Positions 9,559 through 22,404 of a stretch of 64,000 nucleotides of DNA are shown in pieces; the stretch's first letter is position 1, and every line of letters begins with the position of its first letter. The stretch comes from Dolomedes plantarius (taxonomy: Eukaryota; Arthropoda; Arachnida; Araneae; Dolomedidae), in assembly GCA_907164885.2 (NCBI GenBank), contig OU015503.1, positions 66,637,068 through 66,701,067 of the forward strand, given 5' to 3'. The notes below the pieces were generated by a model. It did no database searches, had not been told where the DNA came from, and saw nothing but the letters and a program-made list of their open reading frames with translations. The translations under genes and the position numbers were made by a program.

Positions 9559-12500
9559 GCACGTTATTTTCCTTACTCATTAGTTTAAGGCACACAAAAA
9601 ATGGGAGAGAAAAAATTTAATATAAAAATATCTTTATTTTAAAAGTGATAGTAAAATACTTCCCGTTAGTTATCAAACATTTTTTGATATTTGAGATATT
9701 GAGTATTTCAGTTTAGCCATATTGAAATTAATAAAAACTGAGAAAAGTTACGCAGTGAAATTTGGCATTAAATCACAGTAGTAACCTCTCTTGGGGTCGT
9801 ACATCAATGTTGGTTAATCTGTGCCATAGATGTTTCATCAACTGTGACCGTTGTTTTGAATATAAAATAAAAGAAATTGTTAAATCTCGCCAGTTTTATT
9901 ATGGTTTTGCAAAAATAACACTACATAATCTTCATGCTACTTTATTTCTACATTAAAAAAAAGAAAAGAAAAAGAATAACTCTTAATAAGAAGTGCGTAC
10001 TTTATTTGTTTAATTTCCATTCCCGTTTTAATATGCTTCAATGCTAGGATCTGTAAATTTTCAAAACACAAGTTGAATAAAAAAAATTGGAACAAACTCT
10101 CTGTTATAGACCATCTCCTTAAATGAGCGACGTGTAGGTGAAATTTTCAAATTTTAATCAAAACAGCAAAAAATTATCATCTTTACTATTGACAATTTTT
10201 TTTAAACAATTGTTTTGAGTGACATACTAAGCAAATAAAATATAATGAGATAGATGGAGATGATTATGAAAAGAAAAATTACAGTTTTAACTCAGTGTAA
10301 TCTGTTGTGAACCCAGCTTTCTTTTTTTCTCTCCAAAAATGAGGTTGAAATGAAAATAAATAATATAATTATAATAATATAATAAATAAATTTTTATACG
10401 TTTTGAGTGATTATGCATAGTACAATTTTTTCAGATTTTTATATTGTAGAAAAAATTATATGAGAGATATGACAGGTCTTTACAGACTTGTAAAACAATC
10501 CTTCATTTAGATGTCTGTTATCCAAATTTTGAGTTGCAACATTTTTATTCCCTCGATTGAAAGAGAATGAAACTTATATAAGATATTATGAAGACTGTGG
10601 GACTTTGACTTTATTGACATTGCCGATATAAAAGAAATCATTAAAAAACTTCCTAAAAGAAAATCCCCTGCAGAAGATAACATCAATAATGCTATGCTCA
10701 AAAACCTACCATTTAAATATATCTTCAAAATTACCATTCTAATCATGTCTATATTTAAATATGAACATTTTCCCCACAGCTGAAAAACTCCATAATTGTC
10801 CCAATCTTAAAGCCTAATAAACACCAATCCTCTCCATAGTAGTAGGATATCTTTGATATCCTACTACTATGGGATAGTAGTAGGATATCTTTGATATTTT
10901 ACTACTATCCCATAAAAATTATATAAGTCGAAGTCTTCGTAAGACACATTTCTAACTAAAGAGAGGAATTCAAGCTATCAGTCAAAGGTCTAGAATCGCT
11001 CAAGTGGTTTCATTATAGAAATGTCATGCACACTAGGTACGAAACATTTTTTGAAATTTCTACTTTATTAAATAAGGGCAGATCACAACAACCCAGCAGC
11101 CCGCGAAAGTAGGCGAGTCACCAAGTGGCGACCTGTACCCTTTCAAAAATTTTAACCAAGTATTGCTTGGTGATGCCAAGCGTCACCAAGACACGTTATT
11201 TTCCTTACTCATTAGTTTAAGGCACACAAAAAATGGGAGTGAAAAAATTTAATATAAAAATATCTTTATTTTAAAAGTGATAGTAAAATACTTCCCGTTA
11301 GTTATCAAACATTTTTTGATATTTGAGATATTGAGTATTTCAGTTTAGCCATATTGAAATTAATAAAAACTGAGAAAAGTTACGCAGTGAAATTTGGCAT
11401 TAAATCACAGTAGTAACCTCTCTTGGGGTCGTACATCCATGTTTGTTAATCTGTGCCATAGATGTTTCATCAACTGTGACCGTTGTTTTGAATATAAAAT
11501 AAAAGAAATTGTTAAATCTCGCCAGTTTTATTATTCTTTTGCAAAAATAACACTACATAATCTTCATGCTACTTTATTTCTACATTAGAAAAAAGAAAAG
11601 AAAAAGAATAACTCTTAATAAGAAGTGCGTACTTTATTTGTTTAATTTCCATTCCCGTTTTAATATGCTTCAATGCTAGGATCTGTAAATTTTCAAAACA
11701 CAAGTTGAATAAAAAAAATTGGAACAAACTCTCTGTTATAGACCATCTCCTTAAATGAGCTTTGAATTTTTCAAATTTTAATCAAAACGGCAGAAAAATT
11801 ATCATCTTTACAATTGACAATTTTTTTTTAAACATTTGTTTTGAGTGACATACTAAGCAAATTAAATATAATGAGATAGATGGAGATGATTATGCAAAAA
11901 AAAATTACAGTTTTATCTCAGTGTAATCTGTTGTGAACCCAGCTTTCTTTTTTTCTCTCCAAAAATGAGGTTGAAATGAAAATAAATAATATAATTATAA
12001 TAATATAATAAATAAATTTTTATACGTTTTGAGTGATTATGCATAGTAGAATTTTTTCAGATTTTTATATTGTAGAAAAAATTATATGAGAGAGATGACA
12101 GGTCTTTACAGACTTGTAAAACAATCCTTCATTTAGATGTCTGTTTTCCAAATTTTGAGTTGATACATTTTTATTCCCGCGATTGAAAGAGAATGAAACT
12201 TATATAAGATATTATGAAGACTGTGGGACTTTGACTTTATTGACATTGCCGATATAAAAGAAATCATTAAAAAACTTCCTAAAAGAAAATCCCCTGCAGA
12301 AGATAACATCAATAATACTATGCTCAAAAACCTCCCATTTAAATATATCTTCAAAATTACCATTCTAATCATGTCTGTATTTAAATATGAACATTTTCCC
12401 CACAGCTGGAAAAAATCCATAATTGTTCCAATCTTAAAGCCTAATAAACCCCAATCCTCTCCATAGTAGTAGGATATCTTTGAAATCCTACTACTATGGG

Positions 12501-15500
12501 ATAGTAGTAGGATATCTTTGATATTTTACTACTATCCCATAAAAATTATATAAGTCGAAGTCTTCCGTAAGACACATTTCTAACTAAAACGAGAGGAATT
12601 CAAGCTATCAGTCAAAGGTCTAGAATCGCTCAAGTGGTTACATTATTGAAATGTCATGCTCACTAGGTACGAAACATTTTTTGAAATTTCTACTTTATTA
12701 AATAAGGGCAGATCACAACAACCCAGCAGCCCGCGAAAGTAGGCGAGTCACCAAGTGGCGACCTGTACCCTTTCAAAAATTTTAACCAAGTATTGCTTGG
12801 TGATGCCAAGCGTCACCAAGGCACGTTATTTTCCTTACTCATTAGTTTAAGGCACACAAAAAATGGGAGAGAAAAAATTTAATATAAAAATATCTTTATT
12901 TTAAAAGTGATAGTAAAATACTTCCCGTTAGTTATCAAACATTTTTTGATATTTGAGATATTGAGTATTTCAGTTTAGCCATATTGAAATTAATAAAAAC
13001 TGAGAAAAGTTACGCAGTGAAATTTGGCATTAAATCACAGTAGTAACCTCTCTTGGGGTCGTACATCCATGTTTGTTAATCTGTGCCATAGATGTTTCAT
13101 CAACTGTGACCGTTGTTTTGAATATAAAATAAAAGAAATTGTTAAATCTCGCCAGTTTTATTATGGTTTTGCAAAAATAACACTACATAATCTTCATGCT
13201 ACTTTATTTCTACATTAGAAAAAAGAAAAGAAAAAGAATAACTCTTAATAAGAAGTGCGTACTTTATTTGTTTAATTTCCATTCCCGTTTTAATATGCTT
13301 CAATGCTAGGATCTGTAAATTTTCAAAACACAAGTTGAATAAAAAAAATTGGAACAAACTCTTTGTTATAGACCATCTCCTTAAATGAGCTTAGGTGAAT
13401 TTTTCAAATTTTAATCAAAACGGCAGAAAAATTATCATCTTTACAATTGACAATTTTTTTTTTAAACATTTGTTTTGAGTGACATACTAAGCAAATTAAA
13501 TATAATGAGATAGATGGAGATGATTATGCAAAAAAAAATTACAGTTTTATCTCAGTGTAATCTGTTGTGAACCCAGCTTTCTTTTTTTCTCTCCAAAAAT
13601 GAGGTTGAAATGAAAATAAATAATATAATTATAATAATATAATAAATAAATTTTTATACGTTTTGAGTGATTATGCATAGTAGAATTTTTTCAGATTTCT
13701 ATATTGTAGAAAAAATTATATGAGAGAGATGACAGGTCTTTACAGACTTGTAAAACAATCCTTCATTTAGATGTCTGTTATCCAAATTTTGAGTTGCAAC
13801 ATTTTTATTCCCTCGATTGAAAGAGAATGAAACTTATATAAGATATTATGAAGACTGTGGACTTTGACTTTATTGACATTGCCGATATAAAAGAAATCAT
13901 TAAAAAACTTCCTAAAAGAAAATCCCCTGCAGAAGATAACATCAATAATGCTATGCTCAAAAACCTACCATTTAAATATATCTTCAAAATTACCATTCTA
14001 ATCATGTCTATATTTAAATATGAACATTTTCCCCACAGCTGGAAAAACTCCATAATTGTCCCAATCTTAAAGCCTAATAAACCCCAATCCTCTCCATAGT
14101 AGTAGGATATCTTTGATATCCTACTACTATGGGATAGTAGTAGGATATCTTTGATATTTTACTACTATCCCATAAAAATTATATAAGTCGAAGTCTTCCG
14201 TAAGACAAATTTCTCACTAAAACGAGAGGAATTCAAGCTATCAGTCAAAGGTCTAGAATCGCTCAAGTGGTTACATTATAGAAATGTCATGCTCACTAGG
14301 TACGAAACATTTTTTGAAATTTCTACTTTATTAAATAAGGGCAGATCACAACAACCCAGCAGCCCGCGAAAGTAGGCGAGTCACCAAGTGGCGACCTGTA
14401 CCCTTTCAAAAATTTTAACCAAGTATTGCTTGGTGATGCCAAGCGTCACCAAGACACATAATTTTCCTTACTCATTAGTTTAAGGCACACAAAAAATGGG
14501 AGTGAAAAAATTTAATATAAAAATATCTTTATTTTAAAAGTGATAGTAAAATACTTCCCGTTAGTTATCAAACATTTTTTGATATTTGAGATATTGAGTA
14601 TTTCAGTTTAGCCATATTGAAATTAATAAAAACTGAGAAAAGTTACGCAGTGAAATTTGGCATTAAATCACAGTAGTAACCTCTCTTGGGGTCGTACATC
14701 AATGTTTGTTAATCTGTGCCATAGATGTTTCATCAACTGTGACCGTTGTTTTGAATATAAGATAAAAGAAATTGTTAAATCTCGCCAGTTTTATTATGGT
14801 TTTGCAAAAATAACACTACATAATCTTCATGCTACTTTATTTCTACATTAAAAAAAAGAAAAGAAAAAGAATAACTCTTAATAAGAAGTGCGTACTTTAT
14901 TTGTTTAATTTCCATTCCCGTTTTAATATGCTTCAATGCTAGGATCTGTAAATTTTCAAAACACAAGTTGAATAAAAAAAATTGGAACAAACTCTCTGTT
15001 ATAGACCATCTTCTTAAATGAGCGACGTGTAGGTGAATTTTTCAAATTTTAATCAAAACAGCAGAAAAATTATCATCTTTACAATTGACAAATTTTTTTT
15101 AAACATTTCTTTTGAGTGACATACTAAGCAAATTAAATATAATTAGATAAATGGAGATGATTATGCAAAAAAAAATTACAGTTTTAACTCAGTGTAATCT
15201 GTTGTGAACCCAGCTTTTTTTTTTTCTCTCCAAAAATGAGGTTGAAATGAAAATAAATAATATAATTATAATAATATAATAAATAAATTTTTATACGTTT
15301 TGAGTGATTATGCATAGTAGAATTTTTTCAGATTTCTATATTGTAGAAAAAATTATATGAGAGAGATGACAGGTCTTTACAGACTTGTAAAACAATCCTT
15401 CATTTAGATGTCTGTTATCCAAATTTTGAGTTGCAACATTTTTATTCCCTCGATTGAAAGAGAATGAAACTTATATAAGATATTATGAAGACTGTGGGAC

Positions 15501-18500
15501 TTTGACTTTATTGACATTGCCGATATAAAAGAAATCATTAAAAAACTTCCTAAAAGAAAATCCCCTGCAGAAGATAACATCAATAATGCTATGCTCAAAA
15601 ACCTCCCATTTAAATATATCTTCAAAATTACCATTCTAATCATGTCTATATTTAAATATGAACATTTTCCCCACAGCTGGAAAAACTCCATAATTGTCCC
15701 AATCTTAAAGCCTAATAAACCCCAATCCTCTCCATAGTAGTAGGATATCTTTGATATCCTACTACTATGGGATAGTAGTAGGATATCTTTGATATTTTAC
15801 TACTATCCCATAAAAATTATATAAGTCGAAGTCTTCCGTAAGACAAATTTCTCACTAAAGCGAGAGGAATTCAAGCTATCAGTCAAAGGTCTAGAATCTC
15901 TCAAGTGGTTACATTATTGAAATGTCATGCTCACTAGGTACGAAACATTTTTTGAAATTTCTACTTTATTAAATAAGGGCAGATCACTACAACCCAGCAG
16001 CCCGCGAAAGTAGGCGAGTCACCAAGTGGCGACCTGTACCCTTTCAAAAATTTTAACCAAGTATTGCTTGGTGATGCCAAGCGTCACCAAGGCACGTTAT
16101 TTTCCTTACTCATTAGTTTAAGGCACACAAAAAATGGGAGAGAAAAAATTTAATATAAAAATATCTTTATTTTAAAAGTGATAGTAAAATACTTCCCGTT
16201 AGTTATCAAACATTTTTTGATATTTGAGATATTGAGTATTTCAGTTTAGCCATATTGAAATTAATAAAAACTGAGAAAAGTTACGCAGTGAAATTTGGCA
16301 TTAAATCACAGTAGTAACCTCTTTTGGGGTCGTACATCCATGTTTGTTAATCTGTGCCATAGATGTTTCATCAACTGTGACCGTTGTTTTGAATATAAAA
16401 TAAAAGAAATTGTTAAATCTCGCCAGTTTTATTATTCTTTTGCAAAAATAACACTACATAATCTTCATGCTGCTTTATTTCTACATTAGAAAAAAGAAAA
16501 GAAAAAGAATAACTCTTAATAAGAAGTGCGTACTTTATTTGTTTAATTTCCATTCCCGTTTTAATATGCTTCAATGCTAGGATCTGTAAATTTTCAAAAC
16601 ACAAGTTGAATAAAAAAAATTGGAACAAACTCTCTGTTATAGACCATCTCCTTAAATGAGCGACGTGTAGGTGAATTTTTCAAATTTTAATCAAAACAGC
16701 AGAAAAATTATCATCTTTACAATTGACAATTTTTTTTTCTTTAAACATTTGTTTTGAGTGACATACTAAGCAAATTAAATATAATGAGATAGATGGAGAT
16801 GATTATGCAAAAAAAAATTACAGTTTTAACTCAGTGTAATCTGTTGTGAACCCAGCTTTCTTTTTTTCTCTCCAAAAATGAGGTTGAAATGAAAATAAAT
16901 AATATAATTATAATAATATAATAAATAAATTTTTATACGTTTTGAGTGATTATGCATAGTAGAATTTTTTCAGATTTCTATATTGTAGAAAAAATTATAT
17001 GAGAGAGATGACAGGTCTTTACAGACTTGTAAAACAATCCTTCATTTAGATGTCTGTTATCCAAATTTTGAGTTGCAACATTTTTATTCCCTCAATTGAA
17101 AGACAAAAAAACTTATATAAGATATTATGAAGACTGCTGGACTTTGACTTTATTGACATTGCCGATATAAAAGAAATCATTAAAAAACTTCCTAAAAGAA
17201 AATCCCCTGCAGAAGATAACATCAATAATGCTATGCTCAAAAACCTACCATTTAAATATATCTTCAAAATTACCATTCTAATCATGTCTATATTTAAATA
17301 TGAACATTTTCCCCACAGCTGAAAAACTCCATAATTGTCCCAATCTTAAAGCCTAATAAACACCAATCCTCTCCATAGTAGTAGGATATCTTTGATATCC
17401 TACTACTATGGGATAGTAGTAGGATATCTTTGATATTTTACTACTATCCCATAAAAATTATATAAGTCGAAGTCTTTCGTAAGACACATTTCTAACTAAA
17501 ACGAGAGGAATTCAAGCTATCAGTCAAAGGTCTAGAATCGCTCAAGTGGTTACATTATAGAAATGTCATGCTCACTAGGTACGAAACATTTTTTGAAATT
17601 TCTACTTTATTAAATAAGGGCAGATCACAACAACCCAGCAGCCCGCGAAAGTAGGCGAGTCACCAAGTGGCGACCTGTACCCTTTCAAAAATTTTAACCA
17701 AGTATTGCTTGGTGATGCCAAGCGTCACCAAGACACGTTATTTTCCTTACTCATTAGTTTAAGGCACACAAAAAATGGGAGTGAAAAAATTTAATATAAA
17801 AATATCTTTATTTTAAAAGTGATAGTAAAATACTTCCCGTTAGTTATCAAACATTTTTTGATATTTGAGATATTGAGTATTTCAGTTTAGCCATATTGAA
17901 ATTAATAAAAACTGAGAAAAGTTACGCAGTGAAATTTGGCATTAAATCACAGTAGTAACCTCTCTTGGGGTCGTACATCCATGTTTGTTAATCTGTGCCA
18001 TAGATGTTTCATCAACTGTAACCGTTGTTTTGAATATAAAATAAAAGAAATTGTTAAATCTCGCCAGTTTTATTATTCTTTTGCAAAAATAACACTACAT
18101 AATCTTCATGCTACTTTATTTCTACATTAGAAAAAAGAAAAGAAAAAGAATAACTCTTAATAAGAAGTGCGTACTTTATTTGTTTAATTTCCATTCCCGT
18201 TTTAATATGCTTCAATGCTAGGATCTGTAAATTTTCAAAACACAAGTTGAATAAAAAAAATTGGAACAAACTCTCTGTTATAGACCATCTCCTTAAATGA
18301 GCTTTGAATTTTTCAAATTTTAATCAAAACGGCAGAAAAATTATCATCTTTACAATTGACAATTTTTTTTTTAAACATTTGTTTTGAGTGACATACTAAG
18401 CAAATTAAATATAATGAGATAGATGGAGATGATTATGCAAAAAAAAATTACAGTTTTATCTCAGTGTAATCTGTTGTGAACCCAGCTTTCTTTTTTTCTC

Positions 18501-20828
18501 TCCAAAAATGAGGTTGAAATGAAAATAAATAATATAATTATAATAATATAATAAATAAATTTTTATACGTTTTGAGTGATTATGCATAGTAGAATTTTTT
18601 CAGATTTTTATATTGTAGAAAAAATTATATGAGAGAGATGACAGGTCTTTACAGACTTGTAAAACAATCCTTCATTTAGATGTCTGTTTTCCAAATTTTG
18701 AGTTGCTACATTTTTATTCCCGCGATTGAAAGAGAATGAAACTTATATAAGATATTATGAAGACTGTGGGACTTTGACTTTATTGACATTGCCGATATAA
18801 AAGAAATCATTAAAAAACTTCGTAAAAGAAAATCCCCTGCAGAAGATAACATCAATAATGCTATGCTCAAAAACCTCCCATTTAAATATATCTTCAAAAT
18901 TACCATTCTAATCATGTCTATATTTAAATATGAACATTTTCCCCACAGCTGGAAAAACTCCATAATTGTCCCAATCTTAAAGCCTAATAAACCCCAATCC
19001 TCTCCATAGTAGTATTATATCTTTGAAATCCTACTACTATGGGATAGTAGTAGGATATCTTTGATATTTTACTACTATCCTATAAAAATTATATAAGTCG
19101 AAGTCTTCCGTAAGACAAATTTCTAACTAAAACGAGAGGAATTCAAGCTATCAGTCAAAGGTCTAGAATCGCTCAAGTGGTTACATTATTGAAATGTCAT
19201 GCTCACTAGGTACGAAACATTTTTTGAAATTTCTACTTTATTAAATAAGGGCAGATCACTACAACCCAGCAGCCCGCGAAAGTAGGCGAGTCACCAAGTG
19301 GCGACCTGTACCCTTTCAAAAATTTTAACCAAGTATTACTTGGTGATGCCAAGCGTCACCAAGGCACACGTTATTTTCCTTACTCATTAGTTTAAGGCAC
19401 ACAAAAAATGGGAGAGAAAAAATTTAATATAAAATTATCTTTATTTTAAAAGTGATAGTAAAATACTTCCCGTTAGTTATCAAACATTTTTTGATATTTG
19501 AGATATTGAGTATTTCAGTTTAGCCATATTGAAATTAATAAAAACTGAGAAAAGTTACGCAGTGAAATTTGGCATTAAATCACAGTAGTAACCTCTCTTG
19601 GGGTCGTACATCCATGTTTGTTAATCTGTGCCATAGATGTTTCATCAACTGTGACCGTTGATTTGAATATAAAATAAAAGAAATTGTTAAATCTCGCCAG
19701 TTTTATTATTCTTTTGCAAAAATAACACTACATAATCTTCATGCTGCTTTATTTCTACATTAGAAAAAAGAAAAGAAAAAGAATAACTCTTAATAAGAAG
19801 TGCGTACTTTATTTGTTTAATTTCCATTCCCGTTTTAATATGCTTCAATGCTAGGATCTGTAAATTTTCAAAACACAAGTTGAATAAAAAAAATTGGAAC
19901 AAACTCTCTGTTATAGACCATCTCCTTAAATGAGCTTTGAATTTTTCAAATTTTAATCAAAACGGCAGAAAAATTATCATCTTTACAATTGACAATTTTT
20001 TTTTTAAACATTTGTTTTGAGTGACATACTAAGCAAATTAAATATAATGAGATAGATGGAGATGATTATGCAAAAAAAAATTACAGTTTTATCTCAGTGT
20101 AATCTGTTGTGAACCCAGCTTTCTTTTTTTCTCTCCAAAAATGAGGTTGAAATGAAAATAAATAATATAATTATAATAATATAATAAATAAATTTTTATA
20201 CGTTTTGAGTGATTATGCATAGTAGAATTTTTTCAGATTTTTATATTGTAGAAAAAATTATATGAGAGAGATGACAGGTCTTTACAGACTTGTAAAACAA
20301 TCCTTCATTTAGATGTCTGTTTTCCAAATTTTGAGTTGCAACATTTTTATTCCCGCGATTGAAAGAGAATGAAACTTATATAAGATATTATGAAGACTGT
20401 GGGACTTTGACTTTATTGACATTGCCGATATAAAAGAAATCATTAAAAAACTTCGTAAAAGAAAATCCCCTGCAGAAGATAACATCAATAATGCTATGCT
20501 GAAAAACCTACCATTTAAATATATCTTCAAAATTACCATTCTAATCATGTCTATATTTAGATATGAACATTTTCCCCACAGCTGAAAAACTCCATAATTG
20601 TCCCAATCTTAAAGCCTAATAAACACCAATCCTCTCCATAGTAGTAGGATATCTTTGATATCCTACTACTATGGGATAGTAGTAGGATATCTTTGATATT
20701 TTACTACTATCCCATAAAAATTATATAAGTCGAAGTCTTTCGTAAGACACATTTCTAACTAAAACGAGAGGAATTCAGGCTATCAGTCAAAGGTCTAGAA
20801 TCGCTCAAGTGGTTACATTATAGAAATG

Positions 20829-21983
20829 TCATGCTCCAGCTACCGCCCTATCAGCCTTCTAAATTCTCTAAGTAAAGTAACTGAAAAATTTATTGCCAGG
20901 AAAATTAACGAGCACCTCGACGATAGTCAAATCATTATCCCGTACCAATTTGGCTTCAGAAAATCTCTTTCCGCCCCGCACCAAGTTTATCGTCTTGCGG
21001 AAAACCTTGCAGTGCTAAGAAAAATAAATCCTCCACTGCAGCACTTTTTCTAGATATCTCCCTAGCTTTTGATAAACTTTGGATCGACGGTCTCATTCAT
21101 AAACTCATTAACTATAACTTCCCACCCCAAATCATCCACCTTCTTATCTCTCATTTTGAAAATCGCATCTTTCAAGTAAAAATTAACGGTCATCTCTCTA
21201 GTAAATTTTATATCAATTCCGGAGTCCCTCAAGGCGGCGTTTTATCCCCAATTTAATTTATTTTATTTATTAACAATATACCCCAAAATATTAACACCAA
21301 TATTGCGATCTTCGCTGATCACACTGCCCTTTACGCCACCAACAAAAATTTCAAATATGCTGTAAAGTACATGAATACCCACATGTCCTCCATTCAAAAT
21401 TGGCTCGACAAATGGAAAATTAAAATTAATTCTGAAAAATGCGTTGCTGTCATGTTTACTTCTAAACGTAAAAAGTCTTTCAACAGTCACCAAATACAAA
21501 TAGGAAATACAAAAATTCACTGGTCCGATACTGTCAAATACCTTGGTATTGTTTTAGATAAAAAATGTCACTTGGAAACATCATATCCTACATGTCAGGG
21601 ACAAATTCCGAGCAGCCAGAAGATTAATCTACCCTTTAATTTCTCGGAATAGCAAATTAAGCTTAGTCAATAAAATGCTCATTTATAAATCCTATCTTCG
21701 TCCTATTTTAACTTATGGAGGGCCAGCGTGGTCATACTGTGCAGACACCCATATTAAAAAACTCGCATCTGCTCAGAGCAGCACCATTCGACAAATTGTT
21801 AACGCGGATTGATATTTCAAAAATACTTGTATTTATAGGGAGTTAGGAATCCCTACTATTCGAAATTATCTAAAAAATCAAGCTATTAACTTTCACAATT
21901 CAATTGACAGTGAACTCTTATCTAATCTTGCAAATTATGATCATGCTGACCCACTAACAGGAAAAGGCCTCGTGCCATCCTGA
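20829..21983 (+). pseudogene. Jockey-type LINE RT, 3' part
   Basis: The RT resumes with SSYRPISLLNSLSKVTEKF, the motif that should follow the fragment carried at the end of each array unit. In order: YQFGFR; after a frameshift near 21030, LFLDISLAFDKLW with the first catalytic Asp; SGVPQGGVLSP; the catalytic motif read as FADHTALY (21313-21336), where FADD is expected; then NKNFKYA, WLDKWKIKINSEKC and KYLGIVLD. A last segment has LTYGGPAWSYCAD and RELGIPTIRNYL and ends at a stop near 21983. Several stops and shifts plus the Asp-to-His change make this a dead copy. The endonuclease domain is absent. It reverse-transcribed LINE RNA in its ancestor. Confidence 0.9.
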
Positions 21984-22400
21984 GTCTTTCGTCTTAATTT
22001 TTTGTTTGTCCTCGTCATTTAAATAAAAATAAAAATATAAAAAACTATTCTTGGCTTGCCAAGGCAAAAGAACAATTAAAAATTTTATAAAATAATATAA
22101 AAACCTATTTACTATCCTTAAACTTTCTTCTAGCTATATTAATTTTGTCTCTGAGCAAATCCTTTGGCGCGATTTCCAATGCTGGGCGTTTTTGGAGTTC
22201 CTGGGCTTAAGTAGCTTTATCTCCAGTGATACGTTTTGATCATATTAAATGCAGTGCTCGTAAAGTAAAAACGTGGGAATAGCAGGGATTACATAAAGTC
22301 TGAAGTAAATTTTAACAAAAATTTACAATTTTAAGTTTGAGGTTTGACAATTTAAAATAAATTAAATTAAACTAAAAAGGCAAGTGAGAACAAAACAAGA
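21984..22400. other. LINE 3' flanks, no gene
   Basis: AT-rich DNA between the stop of the plus-strand RT and the stop of the minus-strand gag. It probably includes 3' untranslated sequence of one or both LINE copies. No ORF is recognisable. Confidence 0.5.
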
Positions 22401-22404
22401 GAGG

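Larger units (their letters stand above)
9200..20836 (+). repeat. Tandem array of a 1.63-kb palindrome-headed unit
   Basis: The unit head CATAGTAGTAGGATATC recurs at 9200, 10835, 12462, 14095, 15733, 17374, 19005 and 20637, giving lengths of 1635, 1627, 1633, 1638, 1641, 1631 and 1632 bp. The last copy is cut after about 200 bp. Unit order is: two palindromes (~78 bp), unique AT-rich DNA with a GC-rich stem-loop block, a TTATAATAATATAAT-rich stretch, then ~300 bp of RT-derived DNA. Units are nearly identical and all in one direction. Three diagnostic sites alternate strictly between odd and even units (see findings). No unit encodes an intact protein. The repeated 64-codon plus-strand ORF begins at TTG, matches nothing known and is treated as spurious. 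Confidence 0.95.

Noticed and set aside
9762..9956. 64-codon ORF repeated in nearly every 1.63-kb unit
   Set aside because: It starts at TTG, not ATG, and matches no known family. Its repetition only reflects the tandem array.
9200..20836. Helitron origin of the array (rolling-circle tandem copies)
   Set aside because: No Rep/helicase frame, no CTRR end after the hairpin and no A/T insertion junction. The hairpins are paired and at the unit head.
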